Assembly: GCF_964019385.1 (NCBI RefSeq)
Contig: NC_088655.1
Coordinates: 79,501-143,500 of the forward strand
Direction of reading: 5' to 3'
DNA length: 64,000 bases
Source: Sycon ciliatum
Taxonomy: Eukaryota; Porifera; Calcarea; Leucosolenida; Sycettidae
In this document: piece by piece, positions 9,199-19,939 of the stretch
Layout: each line of letters opens with the position of its first letter
Position numbering within the stretch: position 1 is the stretch's first letter
Position numbers and translations under genes: made by a program
Notes under the pieces: model-generated
The model's database searches: none
Seen by the model: only the letters and a program-made list of their open reading frames with translations
Told to the model about the DNA's origin: nothing

Positions 9199-10860
9199 TC
9201 CAAACGCAGCATGACATCAGGTGGTTCTTCCTTTGTCTCTTCACAAAGCTGTACAAGAGAATCAGTTGTGAAAGGCTGCATAGACAAGCTCTGAGCTGGA
9301 AGCGCTTGCAAATAATTCACAACTTCAAACAACAATCGATCGTGCTTTGTTGAAAAATGTTTTGTAGAGTGGGCACCGGTAGTTAGAATAGCTAGTCGTC
9401 GTAACAGTGAATTTCTTGGAGATTATGAGGCCAAAGCTGAGGACCAGTTACTTGAGTCTGGACATAGCGACTGTTGTTGACGCCAGCTCATACATAGTGT
9501 GATTACCTGTCAAAAGACTAACGAAGGAAGGTGACCAGGAGCAGAGGTGTTTACTTCGACAACACAGGATGGTGATTTTCAACATGCTAATACTACTAGA
9601 GAGACTTTCAATGCAGAGACGATAGCTTATCATCTAGGCATAAGTTATGCTCGCCGTGCGTTTGTTATGCACCGCTGAGGTGTCTCCAACCCTGCTGTGA
9701 ACATGGTATTCTACGATCTAGAACACTATCACCCCAGTCGTTCTGGGTGTACAACTATTCCTGATAGCTGTGCTAGCCAGCTCAAGAACCAGTACGCTGC
9801 ACTAAACTAAGTGCTTATGTTACCTTCTATATATTCCCCATGTTGACCTCCTTGGTGGAATTGTGAGGTGGTGTATATGAACTGAGGTTTAATGATGTAT
9901 AAATAGGAGCAGGGACAAGTTGAGAAACAAGCTATGCTGGTATAAATCCCACCTGATGCTTGTGAAGAAGAGGTTGGTGCGACTTCGGCGATAGTGGGGA
10001 AGTGTGTGTTGTTCCCTACATAGGAGTTCGCGGCTTTCCTGCCGACTTGAATTCTCACTTGACTGACTCACAACTGCCATCCAGAGCACACAAGAAGTCC
10101 ATCAAACCGTCCCCTCGGCAAACCTGCAAGAAAGCACCACTCCTGATGCTTGTATTGATTAAAGGCATAGTCGAATATCAATTGCCTTGTGCAGTTTGCA
10201 ACATGCTCGATCAGTCTCTCTCCTTAGGCGTTCAAAATATGTTGAAGCCTTTGTTTGTATCATTTTTGCTCCTCCCTGATTTATGACAATGCCAAAGTGG
10301 CGAAAGAGTGTTATAGTAGCGGAGAATTGGTGTCCACCAAATTCCTTTCTAAAAAATGCATGTACTCAGATGGTGAGCCAAGGAAAATAATATATTGAAC
10401 CGAGGAAAACGTTGGGGCACAAGTTATGCGTTAGAGTCCACCAACTAAACCAGATTTTTAACAGTCAGACGCGTACATGTACTGCTTGCCAATGCACACT
10501 GACCCCATGCACTGTCACCCCTGCTGTACGAAAGTGCATCTCACACCGTAGCGCGAAGAGCGCTTTGTTACGGTAAACTATGTCCACTTTCCTGGTTTCA
10601 AAAGCTCTTTGGGCACTAGCCACGAGCTAGCTCGTTGTGATTTTATGATGATGGTTGTTTTATTTCGCAAATCCAAACGGGAGTTTCTTCCGAGTAACAA
10701 GGTAGCGAAGAACAGAGTATTGCAGGAACCAAATACACTTCTGACGGTGTTTCAAGCAATCCTTTCCAAATCACACAATGCTCAAAGGCAAGTGTTTTTC
10801 TCGAGCACTTCAGAGTTTTCAACAAGTTAGCAGCTACTTTGTAGGTGTAGCTTCTGTGAC
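9199..10860. other. Unassigned region with one short dispersed repeat
   Basis: Only short chance frames on both strands. A stretch of about 85 bp at 10055-10140 (CACAACTGCCATCCAGAG and following) recurs at about 34440-34525 with clear but imperfect identity, so it is a dispersed repeat of unknown type. Nothing else was recognised. Confidence 0.45.
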
Positions 10861-10870
10861 ATACCGGGTT

Positions 10871-10875
10871 GCTGC

Positions 10876-10940
<65 letters not shown>
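10871..10940. repeat. (GTT)n microsatellite at the 3' end of a LINE
   Basis: About 22 GTT units, with GCT units at the left edge. On the minus strand this is a CAA tail that directly follows the LINE sequence containing an AATAAAG signal at about 10948-10955. Confidence 0.9.
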
Positions 10941-11045
10941 CAAATCTTTATTCTCACGATAGCCAGTGGCCAATAAGAGATAATAGTGTAAGAAAGGAGA
11001 AAGAGTGAGGAAGAATTGGGTGGGCAGGGCCTAGGGGTTAATGAC

Positions 11046-11148
11046 TACTTAAGTGTACGGGCAGGGGTGGTCGCCACACGAGCATACAGAGTTGCATACT
11101 TAAGTGTACGGGCAGGGGTGGTCGCTACACGAGCATACAGAGTTGTGC
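11046..11148 (-). repeat. Tandem duplication (about 52 bp x 2) in LINE 3' UTR
   Basis: The unit containing CTTAAGTGTACGGGCAGG occurs at about 11046 and again at about 11098, differing by one base in the shared core. Confidence 0.85.
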
Positions 11149-14015
11149 AACAGCAGGGATATCTGGGATTTGAAGGGAGAACGAGAAGGGATTTCGCGAA
11201 GCTGGGTGGGCAGGCAATTAAAGTAATGAAGGGCCTTGTACAGGGGAGAATGGAGACAGCGGTCAGTCCGCGGAGTTGGCAAGTGCCAAGTACGAGAGCG
11301 ACGTAAATTATACGAAGGTTGCACGTTGCTAGCAGTATGCAGCGAGAGTATATGTGGTGGGGCATAATTGTGGCGCAGAGAATGCGCGAAGAGTATATGT
11401 TTAACTTTAAAGCGTGAAAATAATGTTGGCCATTTGATGCGATGCAAAAGGTGGGAGTGTTCTAAGTGTGTGTAAAGGGGAAGGTGGAGACATATTCTGG
11501 CGGCTTTCCGCTGGAGTCGTTCTAGCCTGTCAAGGGAAGTGTGGGACAACGGTGTGAGAGCAGTGCTCGCATATGAGAATATAGGTAGTATGTATGTCTG
11601 ATAGATGTGAGATAAAGAATCACTGGTGAGTGTAGACCTTAGTCTAAAAAGAATATTGAAAGACTTGAGTGATTTTTTGACTATGTATTCAACATGCTCC
11701 GTCCAACGGAGGTCATGCTGAAAGATTATTCCGAGGTGTTTGTGTTTTTGTGCTACGGTAAGCGGACTATTCCTGAGGGTGATCTGGGGTAGCTGTTCAG
11801 GGGGGCGGTTGTTGTGGTAGAACGGGAGGATGACTGTTTTCTTTGTGTTAACCAGCAGGTGCCATCTTTGAAGCCAGTCTCCAGCTGCTGTGACACTCTG
11901 TTGTAGGTTTCGGGTGCAGTCTTGAAGAGTTCTCGCTATGGAAATCAGAGCGGTGTCATCTGCAAACTGGCTACAGGTGGTGCTGGGATTCTCACATGCG
12001 TGTGGAAGGTCTATGGTGTAGACGAGGAATAGAAGCGGCCCAAGAACAGATCCCTGAGGGACGCCGGCAGGGATCTCGAGGAAAGGCGATAGGTCGCCAT
12101 CCACCTGGACCCTTTGCCGACGCCCCAACAGGTACCGTCGGAACCACTCCAGGGCGTTGCCCTGGACACCATAGTGGGAGAGTTTTGCTAGAAGGCCTGC
12201 ATGCCACACACGATCGAAGGCCTTGCTTAGATCGAAAAAGCAGGCATTGACGTGTTTCCCGTCGTCTCTCGCAGTGGAGAGGGTATGGACGAGACGGGCG
12301 ACCTGCTGCTCAGTGCCGTCTTTCTCGCGGAATCCGGACTGCTGGTTGGGCAGGTGGGGTGTGATGTGCTTGTAGAGGAGTTGATGTGCAATTTTTTCTT
12401 GGATTTTTGATGTAGTGCTCAAGAGAGAGATGGGTCTATAATTTGTTGGTTGGGTTGGGTCACCCGGCTTGGGTACTGGAGTAATGGTGGCATCTTTCCA
12501 CTCCTGTGGGATTTCTCCGGTTTGGAACGATAGATTAAAGAGGGACGATAACGACGGTGCAAGTTCCTTAGCCGCTTCTTTGAGGAGGCGGTTTGGAATA
12601 GAGTCAAACCCGGGGCTTTTGTTGGTATCAACTCCTCGGAGGAGTTTTTCGACCTCAGCTTGGGAAGTCGAGATTTCTTGAAGGGGACTGAGGATGTCAG
12701 GGGTGGTGTTGATGGCTGGAGTTTTCTCATCCGCATTAGCCACGGACAGCTTGCTCTGTGAAATGAAGAATTCGTTGAGGGCAGCGGCTTTTTGTGCTGG
12801 TGTCGTTGCAGGAGTTGCTTGGCTGACGAGTTCGGGTATGCGTTGTTTTGTAGCTGTAGTTAGGTGCTTCATGAGGCGGTGTAGGGAAGTAGAGGAGGCT
12901 GTTGAGTTGTTTACGAAATCCGATTTAGCACGACGCGGGAGGGTGGTGACACGGTTTCTTTGGGCAGTGAACGTGTTCCAGTCGTCAGGCGAGCGTGAGT
13001 GAAGGTATATTCTGTGTTTTCTGTGCTTATCCTTGATCTCTTTCAAGAGGCCCTTTGATATCCATGGTCGTGCTGGCACGTTCTTCCTGTCCCAAGGGGG
13101 GTGAGTGCGAGTAACTTGGCAGTGTTCTTGGGCGATGCTCATGACATCGTCGCGCCAGGATCGCCAGAAGGTGTCAACTGGGCATGGGTCGTGTTGGTTT
13201 GGATGGTGGTTGAGATTTGTGCGTGAAAGGGCTTCTCGAAGAAGGTGGATAGTGCTGTCTGTCCATGACCAGAATGTGGTGCTTCTGGATCGTGGAGGGG
13301 AGTTGTTAATTATGGGGGGCAGTTGATTATTGATGTGGCCACTGATAGTAGTGTGATCAGATGCGCCAAACGGTGGAAGTGATTGGATATGAATATCATT
13401 GGTGTGGAGTGAGGAGATAACAAGGTCTAGACATGAGAGAGGTGTTTGTCGGTGGATGTAAGTAGGGAATCTGACATGTTGTGTGAGGCCGTATGTGTGT
13501 AGCAGAGTTTGTATGTCGTCCCCAAGGCGATCTGTTCTGTCTGTGGTGAGCCACGCACTGTTCTTGGCATTGAAGTCTCCAAGTAGTAGGAGGTCGTCAC
13601 CTTCGGCTCTAGCGGTTTTGATGCTTCTTTCCAGTTCCGCACAGAAGAGGGTGCCATCGCTACGGGGTGGTCGGTAAATGTTTGCAACAACGAGGGAAAG
13701 GTTACCGGTGGATATTCTCGTCCATATGCATTCTGCTGCTGTCATTGGTATTGTCAGTACCCTTGTGTTGAAACGTTCCGCTATGTACAAGGCAACACCA
13801 CCACCATAGTCCTGTCTGTCAGCTCTGATCAGCTTGTAGCCTGGGATTGCATAGAGACTGTTAGGGTCTGATGTGTCAGCCCAGGTTTCCTGGACTGCAA
13901 TGACTGATAGTTCGTTCTGAGATTCAGAGCACGAACGGGTAAAGGTAAGTAACTTGTCCATTTTGTTGAATATGCAACGGACATTGGTGCTGAGAAAGTT
14001 CAAATTCACTGACAT
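11100..14015 (-). CDS. LINE ORF2: apurinic-type endonuclease and reverse transcriptase
   Basis: An intact 971-residue protein. Endonuclease motifs in order: VQETWAD, ANIYRPP, LLLLGDFNAKNSAW, then GASDH, all within the first 230 residues. RT motifs: RPISLLSTTSKI, FFDLSKAFDRVWH (motif A Asp), AGVPQGSVLGPLLF (motif B) and FADDTALI (motif C). The C-terminal region ends with the usual YNLRRS and FNCLPTQLREIP block. The frame runs into the 3' tandem repeat. The start ATG at 14015 lies about 90 bp after the ORF1 stop. All visible catalytic residues are present. Confidence 0.92.
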   Translation of the reverse strand: MSVNLNFLSTNVRCIFNKMDKLLTFTRSCSESQNELSVIAVQETWADTSDPNSLYAIPGYKLIRADRQDYGGGVALYIAERFNTRVLTIPMTAAECIWTRISTGNLSLVVANIYRPPRSDGTLFCAELERSIKTARAEGDDLLLLGDFNAKNSAWLTTDRTDRLGDDIQTLLHTYGLTQHVRFPTYIHRQTPLSCLDLVISSLHTNDIHIQSLPPFGASDHTTISGHINNQLPPIINNSPPRSRSTTFWSWTDSTIHLLREALSRTNLNHHPNQHDPCPVDTFWRSWRDDVMSIAQEHCQVTRTHPPWDRKNVPARPWISKGLLKEIKDKHRKHRIYLHSRSPDDWNTFTAQRNRVTTLPRRAKSDFVNNSTASSTSLHRLMKHLTTATKQRIPELVSQATPATTPAQKAAALNEFFISQSKLSVANADEKTPAINTTPDILSPLQEISTSQAEVEKLLRGVDTNKSPGFDSIPNRLLKEAAKELAPSLSSLFNLSFQTGEIPQEWKDATITPVPKPGDPTQPTNYRPISLLSTTSKIQEKIAHQLLYKHITPHLPNQQSGFREKDGTEQQVARLVHTLSTARDDGKHVNACFFDLSKAFDRVWHAGLLAKLSHYGVQGNALEWFRRYLLGRRQRVQVDGDLSPFLEIPAGVPQGSVLGPLLFLVYTIDLPHACENPSTTCSQFADDTALISIARTLQDCTRNLQQSVTAAGDWLQRWHLLVNTKKTVILPFYHNNRPPEQLPQITLRNSPLTVAQKHKHLGIIFQHDLRWTEHVEYIVKKSLKSFNILFRLRSTLTSDSLSHIYQTYILPIFSYASTALTPLSHTSLDRLERLQRKAARICLHLPLYTHLEHSHLLHRIKWPTLFSRFKVKHILFAHSLRHNYAPPHILSLHTASNVQPSYNLRRSRTWHLPTPRTDRCLHSPLYKALHYFNCLPTQLREIPSRSPFKSQISLLLHNSVCSCSDHPCPYT

Positions 14016-14103
14016 TGGTATTGTTTTTTTTGGGGGGAATTTTATTTATTTATTTATTTTTTATGTTTTTGTCTTTTGGCTAGTTGTTGAAACTTATCTG
14101 GAC

Positions 14104-15412
14104 TCAGTATTTCGGGTGTTTACTCTGAGGGGAGGGCCATGTCCCATCGGCCTTGGCTTTCTCCTCCATGGTCGAATGGCCGTGGCTGTGTCGGCGACGA
14201 CGAGGACCGCTGGGTATCCAATCCGCATCGTCAGAGGCAACCGTGGTGGCCCCGTCGTCGTGGCCTGCCCCAGTGCCTGTAGGCGGAGGGGTGCCGGACA
14301 TTCGGGGTGTACTGGGAGCGATTACCTGCAAGCTGGAACTCTCAGCTACCTCAGTTTGGTCGACAGAGGATGGAGTATTGCTCTGTATTTCCTTGGATTC
14401 CCCGTCGCTGGTTGTGTTCTCAGACGCACTGGCGCTGTTCATTTCAGCGGTTTTCTGTGTTGCATCCTTGCTACTAGTACTAGTACTAGCAGGGGATCCG
14501 TCGGGTGCAGTGCTCACCTGTTCGGCCGCCCCGTGCGTACAGTTGAACTGTGCGCGGGCTCCCTGTTGAGCTGCGCTTGCGTACGAGTGTGAACCCTTGG
14601 GCTCTGTGCGCGTGCGTGCTGAGCTGGTGGATTGATTTGAGCTCTCGGGCTCCGCGCTGGGGTCCGTGTTTGTACAGCTACTACCTGAACTAGCACTCAC
14701 AACAGCCTCACTACCTCCTGCATCGGGCGCACTTGTACCCGAGCTCAGTTGTGATCCAGGGAGTGCAGCCGAATTGGTGCTCTGTGTATTTGTGGGTGGT
14801 TTGTTCGTGGGCCGCTTGCTCGGACACGATCGAGCAAAGTGCTCCCCCATGCAGATCCTGCAGGTGGCCCTCTGGTCCTCGTGACGGACACGAAACTGGT
14901 GCTGGTCGGCTGTGCGGACAAATGACGGAACTTGCCGACATCCCTCCTTCAGCTCGATGGTGGCGAATCGCATACCTGTCCCTACAGTAATCCCCGACGG
15001 GGTTTGAATTTGACCATGGCGGATGTCTCCCTGGATCTGGCCAAATGCAGCCAAAGCACTGCAGATAACGGTATTCTCGATCCAGATCGGGACATCAAAG
15101 ATATGGAGTTGTAGTTGTTTGGTGAATGCAGGGCGTACAGAGAAATGGCTGTCGCCGATAAAAAAACCCGTGCCCCAGCAGTGCGTCAGTCTGCGTAGCA
15201 GATAATAACGTTACCTTTGTGAGGTTGGAATTGGTGATCTGGACGGAGGCGACGTCCGTGTACCCTTGGGTAACAAGGGCCTCGGCTACATCCACTGTCT
15301 TGATACCGGCGTGACTGGTGAAAACTACGGTGTTGGCCTTCATGTCTTCACGGGTAAGTGATTTCCATCGTGGCTCGCCATTTCGGGCAGCAGTACTAAT
15401 GTTGCGCTCCAT
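14104..15412 (-). pseudogene. LINE ORF1 with zinc knuckle; one homopolymer frameshift
   Basis: Two frames on the minus strand, 15412-15095 and 15054-14104, are joined by a one-base frameshift in a T7 run (minus strand) at about 15162-15168; with six T the frame continues through the GHGFF residues. The N-terminal half looks like a small RNA-binding fold, then a zinc knuckle C-X2-C-X3-H-X4-C (CRICMGEHFARSC), then a long Ser/Thr/Pro-rich tail. ORF1 proteins of this class are RNA chaperones that coat the element RNA. The single-base difference could be a real mutation or a sequencing error. Confidence 0.75.
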
Positions 15413-15510
15413 GGTTGGGGTCTGGTACCCCGGGTAAGCCTCAATCCGCAGAAATCTAGGGAAAAACTGGGAGCGCCAAAATCTGCTTCCTACTCCTACT
15501 CAACTTTTTT

Positions 15511-15550
15511 GTTGTTGTTGTTGTTGTTGCTGCTGCTGCTGCTGCTGCTA
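15511..15550. repeat. (GTT)n(GCT)n microsatellite at the LINE 5' border
   Basis: GTT units followed by GCT units, mirroring the GCT/GTT composition at the opposite end of the LINE (10871). Confidence 0.85.
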
Positions 15551-15559
15551 CAGCAGCTA

Positions 15560-15982
15560 CTGCTGTGGCTGTAGTTACAGCCCCTCTTGTTGTCAGGAAA
15601 TGTTTGCTTGTGCTACTTCTCATCCAGTTGACTTCTTATTATGACTTTGTACGTTATAATTTTGTTGAGCTCCGGTTTTCCCCTTCATTCTAACTCAAGT
15701 GCAGTTTAGCGTGTATTGGCTTGTGATTTCCTTTCTTCTGTTTGCTTGGCATTTTATCGCTCCACAGGTACCCTCAGTCTCAGGTGCTCTCACATTTGTG
15801 CAATTGTTGATTTTGGTCCTGAATTGTCCTCCCTGTTGCTTTGCTACCGTCCTCCTCCTTCCTCCACCTTTTTTTCCTAATTGGCCTCATTATGGCATTC
15901 GCTTCCATGTAATTGGGCTTGTAGCCCGTGTGTACTTGCGAATTCAAATAAAAACATACATACATACATACATACATACCCT
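15560..15982 (+). mobile_element. 5'-truncated LINE 3' end (tail type A)
   Basis: Non-coding fragment ending in the conserved block TTCGCTTCCATGTAATT, a GGGC/GCCC hairpin, GCGAATTCAAATAAAA and a CATA-repeat tail. The same block occurs at 47435-47500 and 55965-56045, where it follows recognisable RT C-termini, which identifies it as a LINE tail. Confidence 0.75.
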
Positions 15983-16329
15983 AGCTATTTGTCTTGCAAC
16001 TGCAATACTGTTGTTGAATGATGCTTCGTCAGAACAATCACTGTTACGTTCTGAAAGCGCGACATCGTGTCGTGGCACTGTAGACATTTCCTGAAAACCA
16101 GATGGATTCTACGGCATTACCACATGGAGAGCGAACTACCACAAAGACGACTCATTTATCGATTAAAAGGAAATCTCTGCAGAAGTTTTTTCTTTGCAGC
16201 AAGATGATGACAATCGCTTTTGCAGAGTCTCCTGGTAAGACATATGCAGTTGGTAAGCATCACAGCCGTTTTCGTACGCATTCGACCTTCACGCCAGTTT
16301 TCTACAACTATAATGACCTGAAAAGACGA

Positions 16330-16606
16330 AAATAGTATGGGCCTGCTGGGGTGGGCGTTTTCTGCGAAGTGGGCGTTTGCAGCGGACTTTACTGGCAAAT
16401 TATGGAATTGCCTTCCACCCAAGATTACCGCTATAGATTCTGTTTCAGAATTTCGGACACAATTTCGCGCTCATTATAAACGGCATATATTTGCCTGCAC
16501 AAGTCGCTTCACTAGTGTATGAATCAATGATCATTCTCACTGTTAGGACATCCCGATAGGCTATGCCTTTGGGAAATCCTTTAAATAATAAATAATAATA
16601 AATATT
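16330..16606 (+). mobile_element. 5'-truncated LINE 3' end (tail type B)
   Basis: Encodes only the last residues of ORF2 (LWNCLPPKITAIDS, then FRAHYKR, stop near 16520). A hairpin tail CCCGATAGGC...GCCTTTGGG follows, then AAT-type repeats. The same tail occurs at about 29970-30023 after another LWNCLPP terminus. Confidence 0.7.
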
Positions 16607-16681
16607 GAATGAAGGCACGAATGCATTTCGTGAGTTTAGTGAAGCTGCCTGCCGGAATGTGGATGAAGCTGATCCAATTAA

Positions 16682-17096
16682 AGGGGAAGTTAAGCCTATA
16701 TCAAAATTTCACCAGTTCTAGTTTCCGGGGTGCTGAGTCGAATGGTCTTGGTTCGAGGAAGCTGAAACTCTTCCTTCCTCCTTTATTCCCAATCAAACTC
16801 GCGCACTTCCACCGAAATTGGGTGACTGCGCCCTACTAGAGGGGGATTTGTATGCAAAAATGTCACTAAAAGCGCCATTTCGTTGTTATAAAAGCACGGA
16901 TGACCGCGATTGGCCCATATGTTGTGGTCTTTTGGACGCTGAGTTGATTGGTTTTGGTCCGAAAAGGCTGCGATGCAGCGTTCGGCCCTTATTCCCAATC
17001 AAACATGGCTGAACAAGCGGTCACGTGCTCCTGCGTACACCAGCGTACACCAGTCACCTGATGACACGATTTTTTATTTTAGGCTTAACTTCCCCT
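16682..17096. mobile_element. MITE with TTAA target duplication (415 bp)
   Basis: Perfect 17-bp terminal inverted repeats AGGGGAAGTTAAGCCTA, with TTAA on both outer sides (16678-16681 and 17097-17100). A TTAA duplication is typical of piggyBac and Kolobok families. Rearranged relatives lie at 22625-23463 and 27775-28485. Confidence 0.88.
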
Positions 17097-17314
17097 TTAA
17101 AACTACATTTCAGGAAATCCCTCAATCCCTCAATAACAATTCTGAGATATCCATAACATTTTATGCCTGAAAAGAAAATTTCACGGTGGGGCTGGACCCA
17201 GAGTTTTCGGCACCCGCAGGAATGCCACCACCCTCATGGATTAATGCGCAGATGCAGCTCCTAAAGCGGTGGGAAGAAGTGTTTTTACCTCAATCCAATG
17301 AATTTGTTTGCCTT

Positions 17315-17486
17315 ATCCTCCTCCCCCTTATCCTCCTCCCCCTTATCCCCCTCCCCTTATCCCCCTCCCCTTATCCCCTTCCCCTTAACCCCTCCCTTAT
17401 CCCTCCTCCTTATCCCCCTTCCCCTTATCCCCTCCCCTTATCCCCTCCCCTTATCCCCCTCCCCCTTATCCCCCTCCCCTTACACC
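17315..17486. repeat. C-rich tandem repeat (CCCCTTATCC type)
   Basis: Degenerate repeats of 10-13 bp on the theme CCCCTTATCCCCCT. Long frames across it are a composition effect. Confidence 0.85.
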
Positions 17487-17573
17487 TAAATTGAATGGTA
17501 TATTAACCTTGCTGATTCTTTATACTCGCACATCTGCTTGTCGTACTGGCATACTGGCTGCAGTACCATCAAC

Positions 17574-17632
17574 TGGTCCTAGCATACAAACCACAATGGT
17601 GTTCTCTAGCTCATCCATCTATGTCAGCTGGT
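17574..17632 (+). pseudogene. Truncated FN3 exon remnant
   Basis: After a plausible acceptor (GGCTGCAG) the sequence reads VPSTGPSIQTTMVFSSSSIY then VSW in the same phase as the downstream FN3 exons, and then loses all similarity. Only the first strands of the FN3 fold remain. The following 30 bp resemble the terminus of the long-TIR element found at 37794-40026, suggesting transposon damage. Probably a dead copy of a further FN3 exon. Confidence 0.7.
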
Positions 17633-17959
17633 ATGTGTATCAACTTGCACAAACACGTTGGTATTATCAGACATGCTCTCATAAAAGAGGAGGGAGCACA
17701 ACACTGCGCAATATGCCTACCAGACCAATAAGGTCACTATTTTTATTAGAAGCTTCTCCGCGTTGGCATCAATGCAATGTAGATATACACAGCATGTATA
17801 GCTTTCGCATAAGCCGAAGCGACAACAGCCAAACAGGATATTGATGGCGATATAAAACATTATGCGATATAAAACGCGTGACGAAAATAGAATACAATTA
17901 AAACAAGCAAACGAGCAGCTCAACCGAGTTGAATTTGAATTTCTGATCATTACCAGGGT

Positions 17960-19939
17960 TCATCTGTGAGCAGCAACATATCTCTCCAGGATATGGCTGC
18001 TGAGGTAGCTCCACGCCCCGCGATTCTGGGCGATGCTCCTCAGCTCCTCACTATCTGCCGAGGTCTTGAGGGTCCTCCCAACCAGCTCGAGATCGGGTCT
18101 GAGCACGACCGGCAGAGTTGTGCGCGGCCTGCCCCTCCAGGTAGGCTCAGTGGATGGCTTGAAGTAGGAGCACATTGACAGATTCGCCAGTGCACTCTGG
18201 TCCAGCCGCAGCACGTGCCGAAACAGACACCAGCGGGCTCCCAGGATCGAGATACCAAGTGGTGTTGAGTTTGTCCTCTTGTACAGGGTGTTATTCTTGA
18301 TCTTAGCTGGGTACCGTATGCGAATAACTTTCCACAGTTGTTGTCTGTGAAACGCATCAACTAGCGGTGCCAGTGAGGCCCCAAGTCCCGTTGTTGTAGC
18401 ACAGGACCGGTAAGCCTTGTATAGCCGTACTCTCAGCCATTCGTTTACAATGGAACCACGTACCCATAATGCCCAGAGCCAGTGCAGGGCAGCCGTGGCG
18501 AGTTGCATTCTCCGCGCAGCATCCTCGTGGTCACCAATGAGGGAGCCCAGCTTCCTAGTGAGGCGCCATTCCTCGCACACTCTGTCGTTCAGCCGTGTGA
18601 TGTTTGTGAGTTCTGTTTTAGATTCATTGATGTTGAGGTCCCAGGTTTTGAGGCACTTTGCAATGTCGGGCAGGAGCTCTTGAATACGTTTGCAGTCGGA
18701 CGATAGGAAGTCGACATCGTCGGCGTACTCTGTACCAGTTGGCAAGCCGAGGTCGGGTCTTGCGCAGATAATCTGTCTCACCTCCCGAAGCACTGCCTCC
18801 AGGTAGATAACGAATAGGACAGGTGATAGTGAGTCACCCTGTGGTGTGCCTCGGTTGGTCTGGAACTGCTCGCTCTTCCCTCCAGGTAACCGGACCTCAA
18901 GGGACGTGTTCCTGAGTAGGTAGGAGATATTGGTGACCTCATCATTCTCAAGGAAGCTAGCTAATATAGTGAGCAAACGGTGCCTGGATATTGTGTCGAA
19001 CGCTTTCGACATGTCTATGCCGAGCACGCCAAATGATTCCTTCACTCGTTGGCACCGTGCTGCGATCCATCTGTAGGACCAAACAACATCAGCCGTACTC
19101 CTACCACTGCGGAAGCCACTCTGGTTCGGAGACAGGAATGTGTTAACTGCATGCCTGATGCGATTTAGGGCAATGATGGACAGCACTTTCCGAAGTGCAG
19201 TGAGAAGCACAATGGGCCTCAGGTTAGATGGTGGACATTTAGGCTTCCCAGGCTTCTGAAGTGGGACGAGATGGCCACCCGACAGCTGATCATCACAGTT
19301 GATGGCACGTGTGTATAGATCGGCAAGGTGACGGTGAAGCGGTGCTGGGCCATATTTTATAAGTTCAGCAGGTAGGTCGTCGGGTCCAATCGCTCTGCCG
19401 TTATTTAGGCGTCGTGCTGCTGACCTGACTTCTACCTCGCTTATCGGTATCCCAAGAGGTTTCTTCTCTTGGTGTAGAGGTGCGCAGGTGGAATCAGCAA
19501 AGGCTGCTGAGAAGTGATTTCTGATTATTGAAGCTGACTCCATCGGGCGAAGGACCAGTTTCCCGCTGGCATCATTCACCACTATCGGCGACTGCTTTTT
19601 GCGCTGCAGTAGATGCACAGCATGGAACATCTGGGCTCCGTCTTTTTGATTTTCAATTTCACGAGCTTTTTCATCTAGATGGCTGGCTGCATTTGCACAG
19701 GCATGTTGGCGGATCATGTGGGAGAATTTGTTGCGCTGTTGCTTTAGGATGCTAACTTCATCGGCATTCTTTTCATCACGGATCCGGTGTCTCAGTCGAC
19801 GCTTCTCACAGGACATTTTTAGCGTGTCGGCGTCCATGATCCACTTTCCACCTCTCTTCCTGGGTGCAGCAACGCCCAGAGTGTTCCGCGCTGCTGTAAT
19901 CACCGTTTGATGAATACCATTCCAGGTAGTTGTGGGCAA
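17960..19939 (-). CDS. Non-LTR reverse transcriptase (RTE-like), C-terminal part of ORF2
   Basis: About 659 residues. RT motifs: NLRPIVLLTALRKVLS, GFRSGRSTADVVWSYRW, GIDMSKAFDTISRHRLL (motif A), RGTPQGDSLSPVLF (motif B), EYADDVDFLS (motif C) and NESKTEL. The C-terminal region has the WRGRPRTTLP block also seen in the 58 kb element. The drawn start is set by the upstream frameshift near 19940; the natural product would be a fusion with the endonuclease frame. Confidence 0.88.
   Translation of the reverse strand: MPTTTWNGIHQTVITAARNTLGVAAPRKRGGKWIMDADTLKMSCEKRRLRHRIRDEKNADEVSILKQQRNKFSHMIRQHACANAASHLDEKAREIENQKDGAQMFHAVHLLQRKKQSPIVVNDASGKLVLRPMESASIIRNHFSAAFADSTCAPLHQEKKPLGIPISEVEVRSAARRLNNGRAIGPDDLPAELIKYGPAPLHRHLADLYTRAINCDDQLSGGHLVPLQKPGKPKCPPSNLRPIVLLTALRKVLSIIALNRIRHAVNTFLSPNQSGFRSGRSTADVVWSYRWIAARCQRVKESFGVLGIDMSKAFDTISRHRLLTILASFLENDEVTNISYLLRNTSLEVRLPGGKSEQFQTNRGTPQGDSLSPVLFVIYLEAVLREVRQIICARPDLGLPTGTEYADDVDFLSSDCKRIQELLPDIAKCLKTWDLNINESKTELTNITRLNDRVCEEWRLTRKLGSLIGDHEDAARRMQLATAALHWLWALWVRGSIVNEWLRVRLYKAYRSCATTTGLGASLAPLVDAFHRQQLWKVIRIRYPAKIKNNTLYKRTNSTPLGISILGARWCLFRHVLRLDQSALANLSMCSYFKPSTEPTWRGRPRTTLPVVLRPDLELVGRTLKTSADSEELRSIAQNRGAWSYLSSHILERYVAAHR

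Larger units (their letters stand above)
10941..15510 (-). mobile_element. Nearly complete non-LTR retrotransposon (CR1/Jockey-like) with ORF1 and ORF2
   Basis: Minus-strand element with ORF1 (one frameshift), an intact ORF2, a 3' UTR containing a tandem duplication of about 52 bp (11046-11148), an AATAAAG signal and a CAA-repeat tail. Its 5' side (15511-15550) is also bordered by GTT/GCT repeats. Clade assignment rests on the APE-type endonuclease plus RT order and motif flavour; a tree is needed. It is one of the youngest-looking elements here because ORF2 is intact. Confidence 0.85.

Noticed and set aside
16102-16335. 77-residue plus-strand frame
   Set aside because: No domain, no splice or start support, and the region is flanked by LINE debris.
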